A stretch of 64,000 bases of DNA from Ciborinia camelliae (lineage: Eukaryota; Ascomycota; Leotiomycetes; Helotiales; Sclerotiniaceae). Below the pieces are notes generated by a model. It made no database searches. It saw only the letters and a list, made by a program, of their open reading frames with translations, and was not told where the DNA came from. Location: positions 3,952,590-4,016,589 of the forward strand of contig JANPYM010000002.1 of NCBI GenBank assembly GCA_025890175.1, in the 5' to 3' direction. Positions within the stretch are counted from its first letter, which is position 1. Each line of letters begins with the position of its first letter. Shown piece by piece: positions 27,518 to 38,336 of the stretch. The position numbers were made by a program, and so were the translations under genes.

Positions 27518-27920
27518 TTTTATATTAAAATATTTTAACTTAATTTTATATTAAAAAATAATTAGTTTAATATTAAAATTATATTATATTAATATTATAT
27601 TAATATTAAATTAATATTATATTAATATTCTATATTTATAATATTAATTTAATATTAATATTAATATTATATTATATTAATATTTCATTTAATATATATT
27701 TTAATATAATTAATACCCTACTTTATATTTTAATATAATTCAAAAAATATTTAAAAATATAATTAAAAATATTAAAAATATTAAAAATAATAATAAAAAA
27801 TATTCGTTTTTTTTTTGAATTTTTTGAATTAATATTATACAAAAGTTTTTGAATTAATTATTTTTTCGAATTTATTAAATAAAATATTTATAAAATTTAA
27901 ATAAAAATATTATTAAAATT

Positions 27921-27930
27921 NNNNNNNNNN
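27921..27930. other. Assembly gap (10 N)
   Basis: Ten N in the Copia internal region, about 50 bp upstream of the gag start. Unlike the first gap, I see no repeated sequence across it. Confidence 0.97.
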
Positions 27931-27982
27931 AAATTTATATATATATATATTTATAATAAATCAAAAACTTTTATAATAAAAA

Positions 27983-30900
27983 TGAATTCAAAAGTTTGTT
28001 TTATTAATAAACTTTTAGTAGAATATTTTAATTATATAAAATAGATTTATAAAGCTAAACTTTTTTTAAAGATAAATAGGTTTATACCTTATATTAATAA
28101 TTTTGAATTAAATCCTAATAAAAATTATTATTTTAATAATAGAGGAATATCTAAATTTAATAATTTATTAATAAAATTTGAAAATAAAAAGAAAGAATTT
28201 AATAAAAATTCCAAAAAAGCTTTAAAAATTATTAAATCGATTATAAATATTAATTTAGTAAATCGATTTAAAAATTAATTGAATTCTATAAAATTATAAA
28301 ATTTAATTGAAAATCATTTTAATAAATTATTATTAGATTTAATTAAATAATATTTTAATAAATTAATAAATTCCAATTATAATAATTTTAAAAATATTAA
28401 TAAATTTTTAAATTATATTATATTATTATATTTATTTTTAAAAGAATTAAATTATAAAATTTATAAATTTATTATAATTTAAATAATATTTAATGAATTA
28501 AATAATTTGTTTGATTTGTTTAAATCAAAAAAAACAAAAAAATTATTAATTTAATTAAAATTAGATTTTTTTAATATTAATCTAAATAAACTTAATTTAA
28601 ATCTAATATTTGAAAAAGCTAGATTAAAAAAGTTTCAAAATAATTATTTAATTAATAAAATAATTAAACCTTAAAATATTATATTAAATTATACATTCTA
28701 TAATAAAAAAAGGCATTTAAAATTTAAATACTTTAAAAAGTATTTTGAGCTATATAAACCTAATTATTATAAAAATAAAAAGATTAATTTTTTAAATTTT
28801 AATAATAAAATTTATAAAAATTTAAAAACAAATTAAAATATTAAAAATTTTTTAAAAAATTTGAATTTTAATACGAATTCTAATTAAATTAATAAAATTA
28901 ATAATAAAAATAATAATAAATTTAATAATAAATTTAATAATAAAAATAAAAATATTAAAAATAATAAAAATAATAATAAAAATAATCAAAATAATCAAAA
29001 ATCAAAGGATTTTGAATCAATTAATAAAATCTTTTCGAATATTAAAGATTTTGAATTATACATTATTTCTAATAATATATGTATTATAAGTTTATTAGTT
29101 AATTTATTAAAATTAAAACCTAAAAATAATATTATATTAAATTCAAAAACTACCAAATATTATTGTTATAATAAAAACTAATTAATTAATTTTAAAATAT
29201 TTGAAAATTCATTTTTATATATTACTATAATTATAAAAAACTAAGTTTTTATTAAAGAACAAAAAAATATATTTATTATTTTAAATAATAATCGAAAAAT
29301 ATTAATTTAAAAGATTAAATATATATTTGATTTAAATTTTATATTAATTAGTATTTAAAAAATTATTATTTTAAAATAAATTAATATAATAAAACTTTTT
29401 GGTATTAAAATCGATTTTATAAATTATAAATTAAATATTTATGTTATTGCAATTTGAATTGAATATACTTTTTTTTTAAATTGTATTATTGATTTTAAAT
29501 TTATAAATAAATATAAAAATAAAAATAAATCGATTAAAATAATTAATCAAATTAAATTTAATGAAAAATTAAATACTTTAGATTTATAATATAAACGTTT
29601 AGAATATATTAATAAAAATTATATATTTAAATTAATATTATTAAATAATAATAATTTAAAATTAAACCTTAATCCCTATTTATTATACCCATATACAAAA
29701 ATGCATCAAAATATAAATAAAAATTTATCAATAATATTTAAAAATAAATTCGATATAATTAATATCAATATATATGATTTATTTAAATCTAATTTAAAAA
29801 ATAAAAGATATTTTATAACGATTTCTAATTAATATATAAGAATTATATAAATATATTTTATTAAATTTAAATTTAATATATTTAATATTTTAATTGATTT
29901 TTATAATTTAATTAATAATCAATTTAATATTAAATTAAAATAAATCAGGATTAATAATACATTAAAATTTAAATTAAATAAATAAAATTTATTTATAAAA
30001 AATCAAAATATTATAATAAAATATATAAGCTTATACATATATTCCCAAAATAAAATAATTAAACAATTAAATCGAATTTTATTTAAAATATTAATTAATT
30101 ATATAATTAATTTAAAAATCCCTATTTTTTTATAACCTTATTTAATTAAAAGTATTAATTTTATTAAAAATTGTATTTATAATTATATAATTAATATTAC
30201 TTTATATACATATATATTTAATAAAAAATTTAATTTAAATTATATTAAAACATTAGGTTTATTAATATTTATATTTAAATATAAAAAACAAAGAAATAAA
30301 AAATTAGAATTTAAAGTTGAAAAGGGTATATTAATAGATTTTGAATTCTCGAAAAACTTTATATTTTATATACCAAATATTAAGAAAATCATAAATTCCA
30401 AAGATTTTATTATATATAAAAATCAATTATATTATAATAAAAATGAAAATAATAAATATATTGAAAAATTTAATTTTAATTATAATAAGATTATTGATTA
30501 TAATCAATTAAAATTAGATTTAAATAATAATAATAATAATTTAAATCAAAATAATATTTAAAATAATAATTTAAATTATAATTATAATCAAAATAATAAT
30601 AATTTAAATCAAAATAATATTCAAAATAATAATTTAAATTATAATTATAATCAAAATAATAATAATTTAAATCAAAATAATATTCAAAATAATGATTTAA
30701 ATTATAATTATAATTAAAATAATAATAATTTAAATCAAAATAATATTCAAAATAATGATTTAAATTATAATTATAATCAAAATAATGATTATAATCGAAA
30801 TAATGATTTAAATCAAAATAATGATTTAAATCAAAATAATTTTAATAATTCAAATCAAGGGGATCTAAATAAATCATCTCCTATAATTGAAATACCATAT

Positions 30901-32640
30901 AATTTTAATCTATCTATCCCAATAAAGCAATTTAAGCGATTAAAAAAAATATTATTTGAAATTAATTTATATTATTTTATATATATAGTTTATATTAAAT
31001 TATTAAATAATTAAGATTTAAAATTTAAAATTAATAAATACAATTAAAATAAAATCTTATTGAATTTTAATATTAAAAATCAAAATAATAAAATTATAAT
31101 TAAAAAATCTAATAATGATTTAATTAATTCTAAAATATATTTAGAAATTATTAATTCAAAAAAAAAGGAATATTGAAATAAAGCTATGAAATATAAAATT
31201 AAAATTTTTGAAGATAATAATATATAAAAATTAATTAATAATTTTGATACTATTAAAATAAAATCTTTTAAAACTAAATGGATATATAAAATTAAAAATC
31301 TATTAGATAATTATATTGAATTTAAAACTAAATTTGTAATTAAAAAATTCGAACAATTATATAGATTAAATTATTTAAATATATTTGTTAACATTATAAA
31401 GCAAATAGTTTAAAAACTAGTATTTGTATTAGTTATTAATAAATCTTAATATATATATAAAATCGATATGATATTAGTATTCGTATAAAAAAATATCGAT
31501 ACAGATTTATATATAATATTATCTAAAATTTATAATATAAATAATAAAAATAATACAAATACTATTTTAAAATTAAATAAAATATTATATAGATTAAAAC
31601 AATTTGTTAAAATATAATATTTAATTTTAAAAAATATATTATATAATTTAAATTTTATTTTTTTAATATTCGATAAATATATATTTATAAATAAAACTTT
31701 AAGTTTAATTTTAAATATATATATTAATAATATTATAATTATAAACTCTAATAAAATTTTAATTAAAGATTTAAAAGATCTAAATTTTATACAAAATTAT
31801 TTAAATATTAATATTAAAAGAAATAATAATTATATTAAATTAAATTAAGAAAATTATATTAATAAATATTTAATTAATTTAAATTTAAATAATTTCAATC
31901 CTATTAATATTTTTATAATATTTAAAAATAATATCAAAATAAATTATAAAAAAACAAATAAATTTAATATTAAATAAACCTAAAAAACAATAAAAAAGCT
32001 TTTATATTTAATTTTAAATATTAAATAAAATATCATCTTTGCAATAATTAAATTAATTTAATTCGCTTTGAATTTTAATGCTGATTATATAATTACAATT
32101 AAAAAAATATTTAAATATTTAAAAGATATTAAATTATTAAATATTAAATATAATAAAAATCTTAATAATTATATATAAAAATATTACAATACTAATTATA
32201 TAAAAGATTTAAATATTACAAAATCAATTAATAAATATATATTTATATATATTAATAATTCAATTAATTAAAAAATTAAATTATAATCAATAATAACTTA
32301 AAATTTAACTAAATCAAAACTAATTACAATTAATTTAATAACAAAAAAAACAATATACCTTCAAAAAATATTAATTAAATTAAATTAATATAATTAAAAT
32401 AAATTTCTTATATATTTAAATAATAAAGCTACTATAAATATATTTAGGAATCCTATATTTTATAATAAAAGCAAATATATATCTATACATTATTATTATA
32501 TTAAAAATTTAATAAATAAAGATTTAATTAATTTAAATTAAATTTCCTTTTCAAATCAATTAATAGATAATTTAATTAAATTATTAAATAAAATAAAATT
32601 ATTTAAATTAATTAATTTAATTTAGTAATCAATTATTAAA
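27983..32640 (+). pseudogene. Copia gag-pol remnant
   Basis: Readable landmarks in order. Gag begins MNSKVCFINK at 27983. The zinc knuckle is at about 28692-28740 with its Cys codons mutated to Tyr/Asn (pattern TFYNKKRHLKFKYFK). The protease LDSGAT site at about 29131-29182 has decayed to LNSKTTKYYCYNK. Integrase spans about 29700-30430, ending in the KKQRNKKLEFKVEKGILI segment. RT starts at about 31180, with YVDD changed to YINN near 31715-31740, and RNase H lies at about 32050-32620. Each active-site change fits G-to-A on the coding strand. Confidence 0.9.
30520..30800 (+). repeat. 63-bp in-frame tandem repeat in Copia pol
   Basis: Four to five copies of a 63-bp unit encode an Asn/Gln-rich 21-residue repeat (NLNQNNIQNN...LNYNYN) between integrase and RT. 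Copies differ by transitions (CAA/TAA, AAT/GAT). Confidence 0.85.
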
Positions 32641-32868
32641 TATTAATAAAAATATATATATATATATAAATAAATATATATTAATAAAATTAATTGAATT
32701 AATTTTATTAATTTAATTATTAAAAAATTAATATTAAAAAAAATAAAATCAAAAGATTTTTATTCTAAAAAATATTAATTTTAAAAATAAAATCAATATC
32801 TATATATGTTATATATATATATTCATATTTTATTTTATTTTATTTTATTTTATTTTTCAAAAAAAAGC

Positions 32869-32881
32869 TATTAAGGGGATA
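32869..32881 (+). other. Polypurine tract of the Copia element
   Basis: AAGGGGA lies immediately upstream of the 3' LTR, the expected plus-strand priming site of an LTR retrotransposon and one of the few G-runs left in the island. Confidence 0.6.
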
Positions 32882-33361
32882 TATTATATTTTAATTAAAT
32901 ATATAATACCTATTTTTTAATTAATTATATAATTTATTTATTTAATTAAATATATTAATTAATTAATTAAATAATTAATAAATTATATATTTATTTAATT
33001 ATATAGGGTATAATTAAATATACAATATGGTAGTACAAACTACGCGAATACGTGTCTAGTACGATTATTCGAATCATACAAAATTCTTTTAAAATTCGAA
33101 ATGTTGCATTAAAAAAAATCGATTCTTTGTTCAAATTTCAATTGGAAAAAACAATATAATGAGACATTTCATTTCGATTCTGATTTTTGATTTTATACCG
33201 CAATAATACTATTTTATATATTATATATAAATATATAATATAATTATTATTATCTCTTAATATTTAATTTATTTATAATGAAAAGTGTGTATTAATCAAT
33301 TAGACATTCTACACCATCGGCATATACCCCCTGTATATGCCTAAAATTCGAACTTGCAACA
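32882..33361 (+). repeat. 3' LTR of the Copia element
   Basis: 480 bp. It begins TATTA (the other copy reads TGTTG) and ends CTTGCAACA. GC recovers along its length, so the RIP footprint fades towards the island edge. Confidence 0.93.
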
Positions 33362-33446
33362 AATATAGACGTTGATCATGTGATCGTAGTGGTCACATGA
33401 TCAATCACGTGACTGTCATTCACTAGGCTGGGGCCTTGGCGTGACA
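33362..33446 (+). repeat. 161-bp-family LTR, right part
   Basis: It resumes with the duplicated AATAT and ends GGGGCCTTGGCGTGACA, like the solo LTR at 39809-39969. It carries extra bases forming a palindrome (GATCATGTGA and TCACATGATC) that the solo copy lacks. Composition is near normal, so RIP spared this edge. Confidence 0.85.
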
Positions 33447-33450
33447 GAAT

Positions 33451-33508
33451 CAAAAAAAATAAATATAAGTGAAATTTATTTTTAAGTGAGGTTTGCTTGT
33501 TATCGACT
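33451..33508 (-). repeat. Right terminal inverted repeat of the host MITE
   Basis: Reverse complement of 7854-7911. It retains C residues that are T in the left copy, so it is the less mutated of the two. Confidence 0.75.
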
Positions 33509-34199
33509 GTATACATATATCTAGGTACTGTACTGGACATTTTTCATCTCCTCCGTACAGAATTGGTAGAGTCTATTCGTACCGTACAGGCGAAGCCGCC
33601 GAGAAACCTAGCAACTCCACCCGACTCCACTAGCACCAACCCTTTCTTGGCTGACTTCCCCCATCTACCCTAGCTTTGATGCACGATCCAGGGATCCCAG
33701 CCACAACGCGGAGATTGAGCGAAGGCGTCGATGGGTAAAGCTTAGTTTTTGATATTGCAACTGTTGGTGTTTTTCGTGTATTTCGTGCTTTTCTCCCATT
33801 TCTTAGGAGTTCTCTCGACAGTTTTTTCATTCTCAGTACTGCTACTGTATTATATTTAGTCAATCGGGACCGAAAGATTGATTCATTTCGGTACCGAATC
33901 CTGGGAATTGACCCTAAAACACTTTATCAAGCAATTCCATCGAAATCAATAGTCCCGCTTTTGATTGATGTTCTAGATGTAGTAGTCTAATATCCGTGAT
34001 TATTCAAGCGTTGAGGGATTCTCAAGCTACACACACAAGTTCCCAATGTTGGAATTCTTTAGCCTATATACCTCCGTCTACTTTCCTTCCCTTGTCTCCT
34101 CTTCATCACATTTTCTACCTCCTTTTTGTCTTATCTTCTCTCATCTCATATCTTTTCATTAATCTATCTCATTTTCCACTACCCCCAGGTACCGCCAGA
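33509..34199. other. Intergenic and 5' region of the beta-propeller gene
   Basis: Normal-GC sequence directly outside the island. A minus-strand 77-codon frame (33630-33863) has no recognisable features. A TATA-like CCTATATACC near 34060 and pyrimidine-rich tracts before 34200 suit the promoter and leader of the next gene. Confidence 0.5.
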
Positions 34200-35381
34200 A
34201 TGAAAACATCATCAATCATTCGCACGGCTCTCTCAGCCTTCCCTTTTCTCCCCTCCCTCATCACGTGCACCCCCATTGCACAAACCTCAACCAGCTCCGT
34301 CGCCATCTCAACCCTAACCCCGACTCTCCCCCTTCCCGTCAAAGTCCTAACAACATTTTCCTTCCCCTCCTGGTGTGAAAATTTTGCCATCAGATCCAAC
34401 GGCCAACTTATAGTCTCTCGTCTCGATACCCCCGAAGTCCTTCTCGTCTCCCCTACAAACGCTTTCGATCCCATCACAATAACCACCTTTAACACTACTT
34501 ACAAGGGAGCACTCGGGATTTCCGAAACCACATCAGATGTATTCTACGTCATCACATCCGCCCAAGTCAACGACTCATTCGTCAAAACTAGCGGGGTAAA
34601 CTCCATCTGGAAAATAAACATGAACACGTTCTCTCAAACCAACGGAACCATTACCTCTCCCGCCACGGTAACCAAAGTCGTAGATATCCCGGGTGCCGAT
34701 TTCCTCAACGGAATGACCACCCTCGATGATGATCATGTCCTCGTCGGAGATATTTACAATGGATGGGTCTATAAAATCTGCACCAGCAACGGCACCTACT
34801 CGATCCTCATCAACGACCCCAAGATGAAATTCCCCACCGGCGCCTCCACCAATCTCGGCGTCAACGGGATCAAAATCTCAGACTCATATCTCTACTGGAC
34901 CAATACCGCCGTGGGTACTCTCAACAGAATTAAGATCACATCTGATGGAACACCCGTTGGTTCTAGCGAGGTGGTCGTCAGCAATGTCCCAAAAGCAGAT
35001 GATTTCATCTTCAAGAGTGATGGCTCGATCTGGGTGGCTCAGAATCAAATGGATGAATTGAGCGTTATTCCTTCAGGGGCATCGCAAGCTACGCTTGTGG
35101 CTGGAAGCAATATCTCGACTACGTTGGCAGGTGTTACTTCGGCACATTTTGGAAGAACGGCCGAGGATAAGAATATTTTGTATTTGGCTACCAGTGGTGG
35201 TGAGTGGTTGTTTTCTTTCTTTCTTTCCTCGTGTTTTTTTTTCCTGATTTTATGGTTGATCTTGTTGGAGTGGGGAAAATTTATGATCGAATACTAAAGG
35301 AAAATAGCATTGGCATTGCCGATTAATGGAACGGTCGTTGTGGCAGGAAGTATCGTTATGATTGATACAACTGGGTTTTAG
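34200..35381 (+). CDS. Secreted six-bladed beta-propeller (SMP-30/TolB-like) protein
   Basis: Two exons, 34200-35199 and 35308-35381, joined at a phase-1 GT-AG intron, give 357 residues. The N-terminus is a likely signal peptide (basic start, hydrophobic core, small residues near position 25). The rest has repeating strand pattern and Gly/Asn/Thr-rich turns of a six-bladed propeller: the start SWCENFAIRSNGQLIVSRLD, then a DFLNGMTTLDDDHVLVGD blade and a GVNGIKISDSYLYWTN blade. Many extracellular fungal proteins of this fold are annotated as SMP-30/gluconolactonase-like, but substrate and activity are not known and I see no proof of a metal site. Several N-glycosylation sequons fit secretion. 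I start at MKTSSII because it gives the signal peptide; the frame extends upstream. The second exon supplies the closing strand (TVVVAGSI). Confidence 0.85.
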
Positions 35382-35769
35382 TAATCAATCCCTGCTATTG
35401 GGATACATGATGAATGTGATATGGACATGTAAATGGATGGAATATTCTTTGGTCTGAGAAGATGAGATCAAATCAGTGGAATGTTTGATGTTTGATGTTG
35501 ATATGAAATTGGCATACATATACCTAGGTATATATGTGTGAAATGTAAATGTAGGTATAGAAACAAAATAATATCTAATATAAAGTCAATTTATTATAAT
35601 ATCATTTCCGTGTTCTTCAAATATTGCGGGTAGTCTAACTGAATAAATGTAGTTTGAAAAATTTGGGGGTGAGGTGGCGGGTTGGAAATAATGCTAGTGG
35701 TTTGTTTGGTTTTACTCCAACGTAAAATGAAGGGGCTTACGCGAATGAGAAAACATTCACCCACCTACC
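35382..35769. other. Intergenic
   Basis: 3' flank of the beta-propeller gene with AT-rich stretches and a TACCTAGGTATATAT motif near 35520. No gene seen. Confidence 0.5.
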
Positions 35770-36421
35770 TACCTTGCTAGCAGCCACGACAGAGAATTAT
35801 TGTTTGTGGCCAATAGACGTAAAGAATTGTCCGTTTATGAGACTGCAACACGATAGCTTGTTTATACTCTACAAGTACAATCTGATATTTTCAGCATCTC
35901 GGTTGGCCAGGATTCATTTCTTGTGAATATGAATAACGGCACTATGAAATTGTATGATATCGCCACAATGGGTCTTCTTCATGTCTATAGCGCTACTCGG
36001 GAACCGAATTGTATCCAAACAGCGAATATGGGTGGATTGAGGGATGCGTTTGTTATGAGAGGTACTTATGGTCAGTCAATACGAGCTATTTGGGTACGAT
36101 TCCGAACTCTAATTCAAAGCGTAGATGGATTCATGTGTATATGGGAGAAAGACACGGGCCGTTTACTTGGAAATAGGGATGGACATAGGCCTTTCCGCAT
36201 CAAATCTGTTTCATGGAATCTAAATGATTCATATATGTTTGCCTCAGGAGGGCATGTTGGAATGGTCAAGATGTAGGTTTTCTATCCGGTAGCTCTCATG
36301 ATCTGACACTGACATTATCAGATGGTCTTGTAAAGACAGTCGTATCAAAAACAGAAAATATGAAGCTTTGGTACAGCGACACCTGGAATCAAAATTTGAG
36401 AAAATAGAGGAGGTTAAGTGA
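35770..36421 (+). pseudogene. WD40-repeat protein fragment (WDR26/GID7-like C-terminus)
   Basis: One frame from about 35770 reads WD40 strands with the order seen in the C-terminal half of WDR26/Gid7-type proteins: a KELSVYE strand, SISVGQDSFLVNMNNGTMKLYDI, a GFMCIWEKDTGRLL strand, HRPFRIKSVSWNLNDSYMFASGG. A GT-AG intron (36273-36321) then leads to KIWSC and a basic helix ending at TGA 36419-36421. Gid7 is a subunit of the GID/CTLH ubiquitin ligase. Here the N-terminal LisH/CTLH part is absent, an in-frame TAG interrupts at 35854-35856, and no start precedes it. The intact splice sites suggest a fairly recent loss, or a truncated gene starting at the ATG near 35923. Confidence 0.7.
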
Positions 36422-37904
36422 TGTTGGATGGAGATCTGAACACAATCATTACTCATATATATATCATCTAGTACCAAACGTTCGTAGGGGGTAGTATAAT
36501 TTTCCTCATCCGCTATATAATTCAAGTCTCTTAAGTTCTTCTGAGTTTATAGGGAATTTAATACAAATTTGCTCAGCATAATAAATCTAATTGTGTAAAA
36601 GGCCACGCCTCGAACAGCTCAAATGTATGCTTTAGTTAAGTCTACAGAGGACGCTTCGCTAATGGATACCATTCTAGGGTCTTCCAGGGTATTAGCGCTA
36701 TCATTGCCCCTGTAATTTGGGTGCCTTGATAGAAACCGTAGCCTGAAACTTATTCTATTCGGATATACTAGGTACCTATAGCCAGATAGCATTGAATAGT
36801 TGAGGAGAGGGGGGGCGTACAAACCCCCACTCGATCGTGGGTTTCACCCCAAACTTAAGCGGATTTTTAACCTTGTAGGGACGTATGGCAAAAGGTTTGT
36901 TACTGCTTTCATTCTGCCCATACGAAATAATCCTTATAAGCGTATCAGGCTCGTCATAAAGAGCATGTGGAATGAAATCTGGAATACGTATATGATAAAA
37001 GAACTATGCTGAAGAGGAAAGGAAAGGATCCTCTTCAGGAGATTACCATCTAATATAGAGGGTGATCACGTGACTAGCTACAAGGCATCCACTAGGCAGG
37101 TAGGCCCATGATAAAAGCGAAGGTAATTTTTGGTGCGAGCTTTGCACGCGGGTGTTTCAGAGTACGGCAACATGGCCGACTGTATTCAGAGGGGGGAAGA
37201 GGACATTTTGAAGCATATGGTGGCATTGATTGATGGATCAATGTATTTGATGATTTCCGCCTCTGTATTCTCTTGTACAAAAATCATATATGCTTATGTG
37301 ATGCACTCGTAGAAAAGAAGTAGTTACTACACCCACACACACACACACATGAACGATCTGAACTTTAGAGCAGGCTTCGAAACAAATCCAAACACGCTAA
37401 AACCCAAAACACACTACCTAAGAGAACAGTAGTAATATAATGAGGAAACTTTAGCGATTTCAATATATTTCACGTCGCTATCTACTGTAGATAAATTAGG
37501 TACCTATGCATTCGTAGTTTCGGTTGTCTTTGCTCGCTTCTTTACTCCTTTTCCATCCTCATTTAGAATTTACTCATCAACCAAAACTGATGGTTCTACT
37601 ACGTTAGTTTTTGATGCTTTAGTTTCGATGTTTTGTTTTTATTGTTTTATTTTTGGTGCGTATCAAGGTCGAAACAGATGAAAAGAATAAACTCTATTTC
37701 GAATTCTATCCAAAATAATGAAAAGTTATAGGAAATCATTAAGTATATTATTGGAAACCTCCTCACCATCAACCCCACGTTTATGTCTTTCTTTTATTAC
37801 CACATTCATTATAACTTTCGCCCGTTCATTTCTCCTACTTTTACTTTCATAAATCTTTCACTCTTTTTTTCGAATGAAAATCAATCATACTCACTCTCAT
37901 CAAA
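36422..37904. other. Intergenic with a degraded LTR piece
   Basis: No gene supported. It contains a fragment of the 161-bp LTR family (described separately), a short CA run near 37333-37347, and the pyrimidine-rich promoter/leader (about 37750-37900) of the small secreted protein. Confidence 0.55.
36965..37110 (+). repeat. Degraded copy of the 161-bp LTR family
   Basis: Shares GATAAAAGAACTATGCTGAAG, GGAAAGGATCCTCTTC, CATCTAATATAGAGG and CCACTAGGCAGG, in the same order, with the solo LTR at 39809-39969. Both ends are eroded and no target duplication is visible. It is diverged but not AT-converted. Confidence 0.75.
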
Positions 37905-38336
37905 ATGAAATTCACCGCTGCCACCGCCCTTTTAGCTTACGCTCTCATTATCAATGCAGCTGCCATTCCTGCCGACCCACCTGACAATTCTGTCATATCC
38001 GGCAATGCTGTTACACCCGGTAATACTGTTACACCCGACAATACTGTTACACCCGGCAATGCTGTTACTGAACCTTCAGCTGAATCTAATTCCAGTGGAG
38101 TTGTAAGTAATCAACAATCATCACCCAGAGTGTTCAAATTGTTGAAAGCGCTCAAATTGCCACTCAAAATGTCAATTAAAAGCTAACATCTCAATCTATA
38201 GTACACCGCCGACGAAGTTCTGGTTGCCCAAGAGGACATGGACAGCCTTCAAGAGGACCAAAATAGTGATGGCCAGGCGAATACCCAAGTTGACAATGGA
38301 CTTGAACCTGCACAACAAAACACACAGCGCATTTAA
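37905..38336 (+). CDS. Small secreted repeat protein (effector-like)
   Basis: Two exons, 37905-38102 and 38202-38336, phase-0 GT-AG intron, give 110 residues. Residues 1-20 form a clear signal peptide (MKFTAATALLAYALIINAAA). Next comes a TPGN[AT]V-type hexapeptide repeated about four times from residue 30, then an acidic, Gln-rich tail ending ...TQRI. There are no cysteines in the predicted mature part. About 130 bp downstream, two related cysteine-containing tail modules can be read in different frames (see findings), so the real C-terminus may be longer or may have been lost. I recognise no family. Size and layout fit a secreted cell-surface or effector-like protein, which is inference only. 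Confidence 0.65.

Larger units (their letters stand above)
15947..33361 (+). mobile_element. RIP-degraded Copia LTR retrotransposon carrying a nested Gypsy
   Basis: 480-bp LTRs at 15947-16426 and 32882-33361 have TGTTG...CAACA ends in the best-preserved copies, and a perfect 5-bp target duplication AATAT (15942-15946 and 33362-33366). A polypurine tract (AAGGGGA) sits just before the 3' LTR. Removing the nested Gypsy and its target copy leaves about 7.1 kb of Copia. Gene order on the plus strand is gag with zinc knuckle, protease, integrase, RT, RNase H, which defines Copia. Every domain is interrupted by stops. Confidence 0.93.
7854..33508. mobile_element. MITE that hosts the entire AT-rich island
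   Basis: The first bases of the island (AGTCGATAACAAGCAAACCT from 7854) reappear as their reverse complement ending at 33508. The match continues inwards for about 57 bp, and nearly all differences are C/T or A/G changes. After removing the inserted retroelements, only 7854-8002, 15756-15836 and 33452-33508 belong to this layer, which adds up to about 300 bp, a typical MITE size. I cannot define a clean target duplication (AT before, GT after), so the superfamily is left open. Confidence 0.7.

Noticed and set aside
7854..33508. AT island as mitochondrial DNA inserted in the nucleus
   Set aside because: LTR pairs with target duplications and ordered retroelement domains account for it; no mitochondrial gene is visible.
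7854..33508. Giant Starship-like element or centromere
   Set aside because: No tyrosine-recombinase captain or cargo genes, and the content resolves into three known retroelement layers. A centromere cannot be tested from sequence alone.
33630..33863. 77-codon minus-strand frame rich in Arg/Lys
   Set aside because: No motif, and it lies in the promoter region of the beta-propeller gene.
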